64,000 bases of DNA from an uncultured Nitrosomonadales bacterium (GTDB lineage Bacteria; Pseudomonadota; Gammaproteobacteria; Burkholderiales; Gallionellaceae): positions 1-64,000 of the forward strand of contig CAISHO010000010.1 of NCBI GenBank assembly GCA_903885165.1. The letters are read 5' to 3'. Numbering within the stretch: position 1 is the stretch's first letter; every line of letters begins with the position of its first letter. Below are positions 30,182-39,566 of the stretch, piece by piece. The translations under genes were made by a program, and so were the position numbers. The notes beneath the pieces were generated by a model. That model was not told the DNA's origin. It ran no database searches and saw only the letters and a program-made list of their open reading frames with translations.

Positions 30182-30933
30182 TTCTCCTCACTCCTCACTC
30201 CTCACTCCTCACTCCTCACTCCTCTATGCTCCCTATCGCTATCTTTCGTCATCTGGCAATCGAAGGACCCGGTTTTCTGGCCGGGTTTCTCGATGAGAGC
30301 AACATTCCCTGGCAACTGATCGCCATCGATGCTGGACACGCTGTTCCTCAATCTGCACAAGGTTTTTCCGGTCTGGTATTTATGGGCGGGCCGATGAGCG
30401 TGAATGACGATCTGCCGTGGATAGCGCAGGAACTGGCCTTGATACGGGATGCGGTGGCGCACGATATTCCAGTGCTTGGCCACTGTCTGGGCGGACAGTT
30501 GATTTCAAAGGCGCTGGGCGGAAGTGTTGCGAAAAATCCAATCAAGGAAATCGGCTGGTGTAGCGTGGCAGTGGCTGATAATGCAATTGCGCGCAACTGG
30601 TTCGGCGCTGCACTACACTTTGATGCCTTTCACTGGCACGGTGAAACCTTTACCCTGCCGCAAGGGGCTGTTCATCTGTTGTCCAGCGAGCACTGCGCTA
30701 ATCAGGCTTACGCCATCGGCCCGCATCTGGCTTTGCAATGCCATATCGAAATGACCGGGACGATGATAGAAGACTGGTGCGCAGCGGGTGAGGATGAACT
30801 CTCAGCTAGTGCAGCCAGCCCTGCGGTGCAGACGGCGCAACTCATTAAGCAGTCAATAGCGCAAAAACTTCCGCTCCTGCATGAAGTCGCTGTGCGGTTG
30901 TATACGCGCTGGCTGGCCGGTGTTCCGAGATAA
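30151..30933 (+). CDS. Class I glutamine amidotransferase (GMP-synthase-like); start either GTG 30151 or ATG 30226
   Basis: VLGHCLGGQLISKALGG nucleophile elbow; GEDEL; HWHGETF; GAGGATTGA SD before GTG 30151. Confidence 0.88.
   Translation: MKGGVAFPQSFLLTPHSSLLTPHSSMLPIAIFRHLAIEGPGFLAGFLDESNIPWQLIAIDAGHAVPQSAQGFSGLVFMGGPMSVNDDLPWIAQELALIRDAVAHDIPVLGHCLGGQLISKALGGSVAKNPIKEIGWCSVAVADNAIARNWFGAALHFDAFHWHGETFTLPQGAVHLLSSEHCANQAYAIGPHLALQCHIEMTGTMIEDWCAAGEDELSASAASPAVQTAQLIKQSIAQKLPLLHEVAVRLYTRWLAGVPR
30186..30220. repeat. Heptanucleotide tandem repeat (CCTCACT)x5
   Basis: Five exact 7-nt units counted directly. Confidence 0.97.
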
Positions 30934-32231
30934 TGGATACGCTCTCAAAGTTGCGCAGCGGGCAACTAGCAGGCATCAAACGGCTGGACTTGTCGTGCGG
31001 CTTAACGCAGTTTCCCGTTGAAATCTTCGATCTGGCCGATACGCTTGAAATTCTCAATATCTCCGGCAATGCGCTATCGACGCTGCCGGATGAGCTAGCT
31101 AGACTGCATAAACTGCGCGTGATCTTTTGTTCCGACAATCAATACACCGAAGTGCCGGAAGTCTTGGGTCGTTGTCCGAATCTCGAAATGATCGGATTTA
31201 AAGCAAATAAAATCAATCGATTGAGCGCTGCGGCTTTGCCTCGTGCTTTGCGCTGGCTAATTCTGACCGACAATCAACTCATCGAATTGCCCGCACAGAT
31301 CGGGCAATGCACCCGTTTGCAGAAACTGATGCTGGCGGGTAATCATTTGCAGCGCCTGCCGGATGAAATGGCGGCGTGCCGCAATCTGGAGTTGCTGAGG
31401 ATTTCCGCCAATCACTTCGAGTCTTTGCCTGAATGGCTGTTGTCTCTGCCGCACCTGGCGTGGTTAGCTTACGCCGGAAACCCTTTTGTCGATGTATTGG
31501 AAGCCGCTTCCGTCGCGAAACAGGAAATCACGCATATTCATTGGCATGGTCTTGATTTACAACAAAAATTGGGTGAAGGTGCGTCCGGCATCATTCATCA
31601 GGCTGGCTGGCAAACGCCGGAAGGTTTAACGCACGTCGCGGTTAAGTTGTTTAAGGGCGCAGTGACCAGCGACGGGCTGCCAAAAAGCGAAAAGGCAGCG
31701 TGTCTGGCCGCCGGTATACACCCCAATCTAATCCCGGTCACGGGCAAAATCAGCGGTCATCCCGAGGGCGTGGCAGGGTTGGTGATGGAGTTGATCGAAG
31801 CGCATTTCATCAATCTGGCCGGTCCTCCCAGTCTGGAATCCTGTACTCGTGACATCTATCCTGCCGGCACGACATTTTCTCTGTCTATGGTTTTAGCTAT
31901 GGCGCAGGGTATCGCCTCGGCCGCAGAACAGTTGCATGCTCGCGGCATCATGCACGGCGATTTGTATGCGCACAACATATTGTGGGATGAGCAGGGCGAT
32001 TGCCTGCTGGGCGACTTCGGTGCGGCGTCATTCGTTCCGCCGGATCAGGGCGTCGCGCTCGAACGTATTGAGGTGCGCGCTTTTGCTTGTTTATTGGAAG
32101 AGTTGCTTGAACGTTGCGCAGAGCAAGCAACGGGGCTGTGGGACTTACAGCGCTGCTGTGCTCAAACCGATGTCGATGCCAGACCCTTGTTCGCGGAAAT
32201 TAACAAGAGCCTGGGTAACTATTTGATTTAA
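30933..32231 (+). CDS. Leucine-rich-repeat protein fused to an atypical Ser/Thr kinase-like domain
   Basis: N-terminal LRRs (LRWLILTDNQLIELPAQIGQCTRLQKLMLAGNHLQRLPDEM); kinase core LGEGASGIIHQA, VAVKLFKG, HGDLYAHNILWDEQGDCLLGDFG; TAATG coupling. Confidence 0.88.
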   Translation: MDTLSKLRSGQLAGIKRLDLSCGLTQFPVEIFDLADTLEILNISGNALSTLPDELARLHKLRVIFCSDNQYTEVPEVLGRCPNLEMIGFKANKINRLSAAALPRALRWLILTDNQLIELPAQIGQCTRLQKLMLAGNHLQRLPDEMAACRNLELLRISANHFESLPEWLLSLPHLAWLAYAGNPFVDVLEAASVAKQEITHIHWHGLDLQQKLGEGASGIIHQAGWQTPEGLTHVAVKLFKGAVTSDGLPKSEKAACLAAGIHPNLIPVTGKISGHPEGVAGLVMELIEAHFINLAGPPSLESCTRDIYPAGTTFSLSMVLAMAQGIASAAEQLHARGIMHGDLYAHNILWDEQGDCLLGDFGAASFVPPDQGVALERIEVRAFACLLEELLERCAEQATGLWDLQRCCAQTDVDARPLFAEINKSLGNYLI

Positions 32232-32238
32232 TTTGTAA

Positions 32239-33492
32239 TTAAACTTTTTCTAATACGGCAGCGAAGAAACCATCGGTGGCGTGCAGGTTGGGGCGCAGCT
32301 CCAGATAATCACCCATCTCCATCGGGATCTTCTGTTGCTTCAATACTTCGCCCGCGGGAAGCAGCACAAAGTCGGGATGACTGGCGAGGAAAGCTGTCAC
32401 GATGTTCTGGTTTTCTTCAGGCAGTATGCTGCAAGTTGCATAGACCAGACGACCGCCTTTTTTCACCAGACGACTGGCAGATGCCAAAATAGCAGTTTGT
32501 TTCTGATTGAGTTCAGCGATGCTTTGCGGTGACTGGCGGAACTTCAGATCCGGATTGCGGCGCAAGGTGCCCAGTCCGCTGCACGGTGCATCAACCAGCA
32601 CGCGGTCGATCTTGCCGGACAGGCGTTTTACCTTGAGATCGTTCTCATGCGCGATCAGCATAGGCTGAATGTTGGAGGCGCCCGAACGTTTCAGGCGCGG
32701 CTTGAGATTAGCCAGACGTTTTTCGGATACGTCCATTGCGTACAATCGACCTTGTGAATTCATCAGTGCAGAGAGCATCAGCGTCTTGCCGCCTGCACCC
32801 GCGCAGAAATCCACCACCATGTCGTTGCGTTTCGGTGCTAACAAAAATCCCAACAACTGGCTGCCCTCATCCTGTACTTCAACTTTACCCTCGGTGAACA
32901 GCGCATCCTTGTTCAGCGGAATTTTTTCCTTGAGGCGGATGCCGATCGGCGAGTAGGGCGTGGGCGTCGCATCGATATTCTGTTCTTGCAGTTGCAGCAG
33001 CACGTCTTCGCGTTTTGCCAACAGGGTGTTGACGCGGATATCCAGCGGCGCGCCCAGTTGCATAGCCTGACCCAGCGTTAAGATTTCCTCGTCCGAGTAG
33101 GAGGTGCGCATTTTTTCGATCAGCCATTCAGGCAGTTCGGCCTGGATGGACAGCGACTGGCCTTCGTATTGCATGCCTTTTGCCGTCGCCAACCATTCGG
33201 CTTCATCGCGTTTCAACACCGGTTGAATTTCGCGCATGTTATAGCCGCCAAATTTCACCAGATAGGCTAACGCCATGCGGCGCGGTGTGGCTTTTCCGTC
33301 GCAGGCGGCTTCCAGCAGCAAGCGGTGGCGCAATACGCCAAAGGAGGTTTCGGCGACGATGGCGCGCTCGTTTGAACCGATGCGCTCGTTCTTGAAGAAA
33401 TAGCGCAGGGTGGTGTCAGCGGGATGTTCCAGCGGCAAAATGGTGCGCAGCGCGAGGATGACGAGGTCTAAACGGTATTCGGTAATCAGCAT
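32239..33492 (-). CDS. RsmB/NOP2-family RNA (cytosine-5) methyltransferase
   Basis: DFCAGAGGKTL; VLVDAPCSGLGTLRRNPDLK; YATCSILPEEN. Confidence 0.92.
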   Translation of the reverse strand: MLITEYRLDLVILALRTILPLEHPADTTLRYFFKNERIGSNERAIVAETSFGVLRHRLLLEAACDGKATPRRMALAYLVKFGGYNMREIQPVLKRDEAEWLATAKGMQYEGQSLSIQAELPEWLIEKMRTSYSDEEILTLGQAMQLGAPLDIRVNTLLAKREDVLLQLQEQNIDATPTPYSPIGIRLKEKIPLNKDALFTEGKVEVQDEGSQLLGFLLAPKRNDMVVDFCAGAGGKTLMLSALMNSQGRLYAMDVSEKRLANLKPRLKRSGASNIQPMLIAHENDLKVKRLSGKIDRVLVDAPCSGLGTLRRNPDLKFRQSPQSIAELNQKQTAILASASRLVKKGGRLVYATCSILPEENQNIVTAFLASHPDFVLLPAGEVLKQQKIPMEMGDYLELRPNLHATDGFFAAVLEKV

Positions 33493-33843
33493 GACAATAT
33501 TAATCTAAAGGTTCAAGTGCGGAGTTTAACAGTTAAAAACTGGGACGGGTGAAGGTGTTTTTTTCTTGAGCGACGATGGGGTGACGATATGCCGGAGCGA
33601 TATTGTCGAACCCGGTTATGTCGAGGAGAGGCAAATGGTGTGAAATATTTATGAAAGTCGGGCAAATTTACGGGTTTTGTAAGGGAGGTGTAAGTTGACG
33701 TGTGTAATATGTTGCAAGGATTCCGGTGGTCAGGCAAGTGCCGTTTGCTTCGGTCAGGTTTGTGCTAATTCGGATAGTCAGCATTTTCCTGCTATTAGGT
33801 GTGTCATCGATACTTTTTTTATCTTAATTAGGGCGTACAAAAA

Positions 33844-34044
33844 ATGGTTAAATTTAGAGTGGAGACGGTACTGGATAACGTTACCGGTTACTATTTTAAA
33901 GAAGTTTATTGCGATGAAGAAAGCACCCCTTTGGTTGCCGGGAAACCGATTTACCGCAGCCGTGAACAGGCAATAGCTGATGCCATACAAATATTAAAAA
34001 ATGGAATGCATGTACAGCTAAATGCGGCTTGTCTGGCTGCGTAA
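33844..34044 (+). CDS. Small hypothetical protein (66 aa)
   Basis: Compact ORF MVKFRVETVLDNVTGYYFKEVYCDEEST...; no family recognised. Confidence 0.5.
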   Translation: MVKFRVETVLDNVTGYYFKEVYCDEESTPLVAGKPIYRSREQAIADAIQILKNGMHVQLNAACLAA

Positions 34045-34050
34045 TGAACA

Positions 34051-34072
34051 GTGCACTCGCGGTGCACTCGCG
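34051..34072. repeat. 11-bp tandem duplication GTGCACTCGCG x2
   Basis: Direct reading; followed by GGGTCAGTTCTCACATTCCAACA. Confidence 0.9.
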
Positions 34073-34168
34073 GGGTCAGTTCTCACATTCCAACATTTTC
34101 AGCAAATAGGTGTGCAATCGAAAATTATATAACTAAATGATTATATTGTATTTTTAAATTAATCTAAA

Positions 34169-34483
34169 TCAAATCCCGGTAAACAGCAAATCCAGCGCTG
34201 CGATAATTTCGTCGCGTTGTACTTTTAGCGAGACGACTTTTTCGCCGAGTGAGCGATGAGTAACGCCGGCAAGTTCAGCGCTGGACATAACAACCAAGTT
34301 ATTATCGACAGTAAATTTCGGATTAAGCTTGCTGGCCGACAATCCCATCGCTTCTGCCCTTACCAGCGGTACGACAACGCGGGTTGCCAACCTATCCAGC
34401 AAGTCTGCCTGAACATCCAGCAGATAAGGAATAGCCTGACTGGTTGAGCTATTCGGATTGAGATACACATCGAACTGTGCCAT
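34169..34483 (-). CDS. ccdB: CcdB-family toxin
   Basis: AQFDVYLNPNSSTSQAIPYLLDVQADLLDRLATRVVVPL; C-terminal LLFTGI. Confidence 0.92.
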   Translation of the reverse strand: MAQFDVYLNPNSSTSQAIPYLLDVQADLLDRLATRVVVPLVRAEAMGLSASKLNPKFTVDNNLVVMSSAELAGVTHRSLGEKVVSLKVQRDEIIAALDLLFTGI

Positions 34484-34731
34484 TAAAATCTTCGCAACCC
34501 GTCGCTGAATGCGCCATCTGATTCGATTCTGCGGTTGTACTCATCCAGCGCGGCCCGGTTATCTGCCAGCCACTGGCTTTGCTTCGCCTGACGGACAAGT
34601 TCGATCAATTGTAATTCCAGTGTCTGCGAAAGATTGATATTGAGCTGTTTAGCTTGCTGCAACAGATCTGCGTTGATGCTGAGATTAGCTGATTTTTTGG
34701 CAGCAGTACTGTGAAATTCTACGGCATTCAT
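34483..34731 (-). CDS. ccdA: CcdA-family antitoxin
   Basis: KKSANLSINADLLQQAKQLNINLSQTLE...WLADNRAALDEYNRRIESDGAFSDGLRRF; overlaps ccdB start. Confidence 0.92.
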   Translation of the reverse strand: MNAVEFHSTAAKKSANLSINADLLQQAKQLNINLSQTLELQLIELVRQAKQSQWLADNRAALDEYNRRIESDGAFSDGLRRF

Positions 34732-34933
34732 GACTATATTCTCGTGAGTAATGCGCATAATCTACCCGCATTATTTACGCAGGTCAAACACCTCGGCGCA
34801 TGACAAGCGCAAATATAAGTATGGAGGATTAACTTTTTGAGTGACCAACCGGATAGTTGCAAATCGTCAAGTGCGGCTTAGTTTCGTTTTATGAACGACG
34901 AGTACAAAAATAGTTGCCAGTAAGTTGAGTCTT

Positions 34934-35962
34934 TTATTCTTCTGATACCCGGATTTCAGAGATCACCATTTCGCCGGCAATTGCGCCGCTGCGGTCGATT
35001 TGACGGATTTTGACAGGCAGTAATCGATACTCCAGTCCCAGCCAGATTTCCAGCCCCTCTTCACCGGGCGCGTGCACCTTGCGGAGCGGCAAGGCATGCA
35101 GTTTGCCAAGACGGGTCTGGATTTCTTCTTCTTCGCCTACGGTCAGCGCATAACGTTCCAGTTTCTTGCCGTTGCTGATGTAAATCGTCACGATGGGTTC
35201 ATCCAGCGGTAATTGCGAGAGCTGATACATAAAACTCAGCATGTCCTGAGTCAGTTCAGGCAGTGTGGTCGTGCTCCCGCTGGAAAAATTCAGTTGCTTG
35301 TTTTTCCAGTCGAAATCGGCGGTTAAAGTTTGTTTCCCGCCTGAGGTGAGCTTATTTTCGCTGAATTTATCTGGGTGCAGCCCGCGTGTGCTGACCGTGC
35401 CGCTGCTTTGCTGATTTAATTCATAGGTCTTGAACAGGCTGGCGATGCCGGTGGTGTTCATGCCGACCTGCAAGGTGTAGCTGCCATCGGCTTTGATGTC
35501 CAGCCGGTGACGCGCCTCGCCAACAGAGAAATTCGTGCCCTTGTAAACGACGAAGGTGAGCTGCGCCTGTTTGGGTAAGGGGTGGGCAGGTTTGCTCTCT
35601 ACGACAGGTTCTTCCTGTACTGGCGGCTTCTGCTCGGGCACCTCGGAAAGCACGGGTTCTTCAGGTGGCGCGATCACTCCCGATTCAGCTAGTACGGGAG
35701 TGCTGATCCCGACTGCTGCCACGGATTCGGGGAGCGGTGCTTTAGGTGCGATTTTGGGTGGAGGTTCACGTTTTGGTGCCGGATTTACGGCAGGTAGCGC
35801 TTCCAATTTCGCGGTGAGCGGCGGCAGTGTGACTTCGACGGCGGGGAGTTCGATTAACTTAGGGCCGAACAACAGGACTGCGTGTATCAGCAGCGATACG
35901 GCGAGGGCCACCATGATGCCGATTGAGGGTCGTTCCCGGGAGCTTTGCAGCAAGACATTCAC
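34934..35962 (-). CDS. DUF3108 domain protein with TonB-like proline-rich N-terminus
   Basis: N-terminal TM and Pro/Glu-rich linker; LDIKADGSYTLQVGMNTTGIASLF. Confidence 0.75.
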   Translation of the reverse strand: MNVLLQSSRERPSIGIMVALAVSLLIHAVLLFGPKLIELPAVEVTLPPLTAKLEALPAVNPAPKREPPPKIAPKAPLPESVAAVGISTPVLAESGVIAPPEEPVLSEVPEQKPPVQEEPVVESKPAHPLPKQAQLTFVVYKGTNFSVGEARHRLDIKADGSYTLQVGMNTTGIASLFKTYELNQQSSGTVSTRGLHPDKFSENKLTSGGKQTLTADFDWKNKQLNFSSGSTTTLPELTQDMLSFMYQLSQLPLDEPIVTIYISNGKKLERYALTVGEEEEIQTRLGKLHALPLRKVHAPGEEGLEIWLGLEYRLLPVKIRQIDRSGAIAGEMVISEIRVSEE

Positions 35963-36651
35963 GGTGTGATTATAAGCCCGCTCAATATTTGCGTGTACTG
36001 ATCGCCGTTGGCTTCAGTAATGATCATCTTGCAGGGTAATTGCTGCTCCGAGCACAACCAGATTTCAGTATGGTTCTCGCCCGGTTTACCCTGGTTGTCG
36101 AGATAAACGCTGTCGAATTGACCTGCCGGCGTGTCCAGTTTTTGATGCGCACCAATGGCGTAATGATAGTTGTCCAATTTATTGCCGTTGGTCATGGCGA
36201 AGTCTAGGGCGCTTTGCCTTTCTAAGGGTACAAACATAAATTGATACATTGCGCTGAGGCGGTCCTGCGTGCCGTCGGGCAGGTCGAGCTTGGTGCGTTC
36301 TTCGAGGTGTATCAGGGTGAGTTTCGTCTCTGACCAGTTGAATTCAGCCTTGAGTTCTTTCTCAGGTTTGCCTTCCCGTTTGCTCTCGAAGCGTTGCGGA
36401 CGCAATCCCAGTTTATCGACCAGGCCACTGCTGGTTAAGAAGAGCTTTTCGGGTTTGAAGGCGGCCAGCAGGCCGAGCGGTGTGGTGGTGCTGGTCAGTG
36501 TGTAGTGATCCCTGTTTCGACTGTAGTTTTCTTCGAGCAGCCCGATCTTCATGCCTCGACTGAATATTTCATAGGTGGCCTGAACGTGATCCGGCACTGC
36601 CGCAAAGGCAGGGGCGTAAAAAAATAGCCAGAACGATACAAATAGCTTCAT
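35959..36651 (-). CDS. DUF3108 domain protein, secreted
   Basis: ATYEIFSRGMKIGLLEENYSR...; 4-nt overlap with its paralogue. Confidence 0.75.
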   Translation of the reverse strand: MKLFVSFWLFFYAPAFAAVPDHVQATYEIFSRGMKIGLLEENYSRNRDHYTLTSTTTPLGLLAAFKPEKLFLTSSGLVDKLGLRPQRFESKREGKPEKELKAEFNWSETKLTLIHLEERTKLDLPDGTQDRLSAMYQFMFVPLERQSALDFAMTNGNKLDNYHYAIGAHQKLDTPAGQFDSVYLDNQGKPGENHTEIWLCSEQQLPCKMIITEANGDQYTQILSGLIITP

Positions 36652-36653
36652 CG

Positions 36654-37292
36654 TTATTCCAGTGCGGGTGATATCAGTGCCAGATTAGGCGGAGTGTGGA
36701 TGCGGGACACGACACGTCCTTCGCTACTCAGTGCAACTTGATCAGCGCACAACCAGCGTATGGCTTGCGGGAAAATACGATGCTCTTCCTGTAATACTCG
36801 GGCGGACAAACCGGCTTCAGTGTCATCCGGTAAGACGGCGACAGCGGCCTGAATGATGATGGGGCCGTGATCCAAATCGGGCGTGACAAAATGCACCGTA
36901 CAGCCGTGTATCTTCACGCCATCCGCCAGTGCGCGTGCGTGCGTGTTTAAGCCGGTGTAAGAGGGCAGAAGCGAGGGATGAATGTTGATTAAACGGCCGT
37001 GATAGTGCGTCACGAAGCTGGCGGTGAGGATGCGCATAAAACCGGCCAGGATGACAAAGTCGGGTTGAAAACCGTCGATGACCTGCGCCAGTGCCGCATC
37101 GAAACTTGCTCGATCAGGGTGGTCGCGATGGGATACTACAGCCGTTGGAATGCCGTGCTCATTGGCAAAAGCGAGACCGCCCGCATCTGCTTTATTGCTG
37201 ATGACTGCCGCGATACGTCCGTTCAGGCTGGTCGTCAGCAGGCTCTGCATATTGCTGCCGCGACCGGAGATGAGAATGACGATGTTTTTCAT
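36654..37292 (-). CDS. purN: Phosphoribosylglycinamide formyltransferase
   Basis: MKNIVILISGRGSNMQSLL; LAGFMRIL; INIHPSLLPSYTGLNTHARAL. Confidence 0.96.
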   Translation of the reverse strand: MKNIVILISGRGSNMQSLLTTSLNGRIAAVISNKADAGGLAFANEHGIPTAVVSHRDHPDRASFDAALAQVIDGFQPDFVILAGFMRILTASFVTHYHGRLINIHPSLLPSYTGLNTHARALADGVKIHGCTVHFVTPDLDHGPIIIQAAVAVLPDDTEAGLSARVLQEEHRIFPQAIRWLCADQVALSSEGRVVSRIHTPPNLALISPALE

Positions 37293-37347
37293 GTTGATAG
37301 GCGAGGTGGTAGTGCGGAACGTAAAGCGGTTCCGCCGGACCAAACGA

Positions 37348-38406
37348 TTACTTTACTTGCGTTTGATGTTCTTCGCCACTTCTTGCACGTATCACACCGA
37401 TCTTTGTGACGGCCTCACCGGCTTCTTGCAACTGGCTGATGGCTTTGTCTGCATCCGCAGTCGCCACGATCACGACCATGCCGATGCCGCAGTTGAAGGT
37501 GCGATACATTTCCTGTTCGGCGACATTGCCTTGTTCTTGTAACCATTTGAATAATTTAGGTAATTCCCATGATTTACTGTCGATATCGGCGACAACATTG
37601 GCTGGTAGGACGCGCGGCACGTTTTCTGTGATACCGCCGCCGGTGATGTGTGCCATGCCTTTGATGGTTAGTGTTTGCATCAGTGCTAACAGCGGTTTCA
37701 CGTAGATGCGGGTCGGTGCCATGATGACATCACGCAAGATGCGCTCGCCGTCGAATTTGGCGGACATATCAGGGTTGCTGCGTTCGATGATCTTGCGCAC
37801 CAGCGAGTAACCGTTCGAATGTGCGCCGTTGGAGGCCATGCCCAGTACCACGTCACCCGGAGCGATATTAGCGCCGGTGATGATGTTGGCTTTTTCCACC
37901 ACGCCTACAGCAAAACCGGCCAGATCGTATTCGCCGACCGGGTACATGCCAGGCATTTCAGCCGTTTCACCACCGATCAGCGCGCAACCTGCCTGTTCGC
38001 AACCGTTCGCGATGCCTTTGATGACTTCGGTAGCCGCCGCTACGTTCAGTTTGCCGCAAGCGAAATAGTCCAGGAAAAACAGAGGTTCAGCACCCTGAAC
38101 CAGAATGTCGTTAACGCTCATGCCGACCAGATCGATGCCGACGGTGTCGTGAATATTCAGTTCAAAGGCCAGTTTTAGTTTGGTGCCCACGCCATCGGTG
38201 CCGGAGACGAGCACCGGTTCCTTGTACTTCTTGGAGATCTCCACTAGGCCGCCGAACCCGCCGATACCGGAGAGCACTTCGGGGCGCATGGTGCGTTTGG
38301 CGTAAGGCTTGATGTTTTCAACCAACTGGTCACCGGCGTCGATATCGACACCCGCATCGCGGTAGGAAAGACCTGCGCCTGGAGTCGGAGTGTTTGGAGT
38401 GTTCAA
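37348..38406 (-). CDS. purM: Phosphoribosylformylglycinamidine cyclo-ligase
   Basis: [33 protein letters not shown]. Confidence 0.97.
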   Translation of the reverse strand: MNTPNTPTPGAGLSYRDAGVDIDAGDQLVENIKPYAKRTMRPEVLSGIGGFGGLVEISKKYKEPVLVSGTDGVGTKLKLAFELNIHDTVGIDLVGMSVNDILVQGAEPLFFLDYFACGKLNVAAATEVIKGIANGCEQAGCALIGGETAEMPGMYPVGEYDLAGFAVGVVEKANIITGANIAPGDVVLGMASNGAHSNGYSLVRKIIERSNPDMSAKFDGERILRDVIMAPTRIYVKPLLALMQTLTIKGMAHITGGGITENVPRVLPANVVADIDSKSWELPKLFKWLQEQGNVAEQEMYRTFNCGIGMVVIVATADADKAISQLQEAGEAVTKIGVIRARSGEEHQTQVK

Positions 38407-38756
38407 GTTGCGTTCTCGCTTTCGTCAGGATAAAAAATATCCCTTAATTTTTAATAAGTTATGTATTTTTTGCCGGTGTTCAGTGGCGCGATGGACAAGA
38501 TTAGCGTAGCTGTCCAGGTTGCAAACAGCAATACGCGCGCTGACATCCGTATTTGTCAGGCCAAATTATATTCTAATGGCTCAAGTATTTCCGTAATATT
38601 CGACACGGTTACCGGGTTAGTCTCTAGTATCACGTAAAATTAGTGCCGCAGCGTTAAAGTAATTTGTTGGGGATTAGGTGGCAGATTCAACGCTGAAGAG
38701 CTACTTTTGTAAGATAATTACCACGTGTAGCGTTTTTTGTAATCAGGAGTTTTCTA

Positions 38757-39299
38757 GTGAATGGTATGTTTAAAAAATTTGTCGCTGCGACTTGCGTGCT
38801 CGCGCTGACTTCATGCGCAGCCCTTATTCCCAAAGAACATTTAATTCCCAAGGCGCAGTTGGTCAGCACGATGCAGAAACAATTCCCGCTGCACTGGGAC
38901 AAGGGGGGCGGACTATTGAGCATCACGATGGATGTTCCTCAGCTGGTATTACTTCCGGTTCCGAATCGCGTTGGTATGAATGGTCATTTTCAGGCTCATG
39001 CGGCGCTGGTTGATATTGAGGGAGATTTTACGGCTAGCAGTCAGTTGCGTTACGATCCGGCGCAACGGGCGGTTTTTTTGCAGGCAGCGAGTCTGGATGC
39101 GTTAAATTTGAGGAAAGGGAATAATTTTGCCGAGATGCTGCGTCCCTATATCAGTCGTATATTGAATGATTACGCGGCTAAACACCCCCTCTATCGCTTT
39201 AAGCCCGATGAGTTGGTGGTACTGGGTGTCAAGGTGGAAGTTGACGGTATCGTGGTCACGGCTGATGGCGTGATGTTAAAGCTGCGCACGATGCCATAG
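38757..39299 (+). CDS. DUF1439-like lipoprotein
   Basis: Lipobox-like LALTSCAAL; AGGAG SD before GTG. Confidence 0.7.
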   Translation: MNGMFKKFVAATCVLALTSCAALIPKEHLIPKAQLVSTMQKQFPLHWDKGGGLLSITMDVPQLVLLPVPNRVGMNGHFQAHAALVDIEGDFTASSQLRYDPAQRAVFLQAASLDALNLRKGNNFAEMLRPYISRILNDYAAKHPLYRFKPDELVVLGVKVEVDGIVVTADGVMLKLRTMP

Positions 39300-39566
39300 C
39301 TTACCGTTTCAATGGGGCTTGATTGTTCAGTAAAATTGACACGGCTTATGGTGTTGATGTTTGAACCTGTATACGATGGGGGACGATGGTTAAATCGAGA
39401 TGATTTGGGCTGGTTTCGTGTCATCGAGTTGATCGCAATTGGGAGGCGCACGATGTTCGGTTATGATGCACAAAGCCTTAAGCATTTCCTTAAAATTTGA
39501 AGCCACCCGCAGGACTGATTGTTGTTATAGCTTGAATGAGAAAATCAATAAAGGGGCAAATGTGTT

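Noticed and set aside
30186-30220. Heptanucleotide repeat as a CRISPR array
   Set aside because: Unit is 7 nt with no spacers; it is a simple tandem repeat.
34169-34483. Idea that CcdB is inactive because Trp99 of the F-plasmid toxin is replaced (C-terminus FTGI)
   Set aside because: I recall that the chromosomal Vibrio CcdB also ends in TGI and is active, so this is not good evidence of inactivation.
39312-39500. 62-aa ORF after the DUF1439 lipoprotein gene
   Set aside because: No recognisable family and no clear ribosome-binding site; insufficient support.
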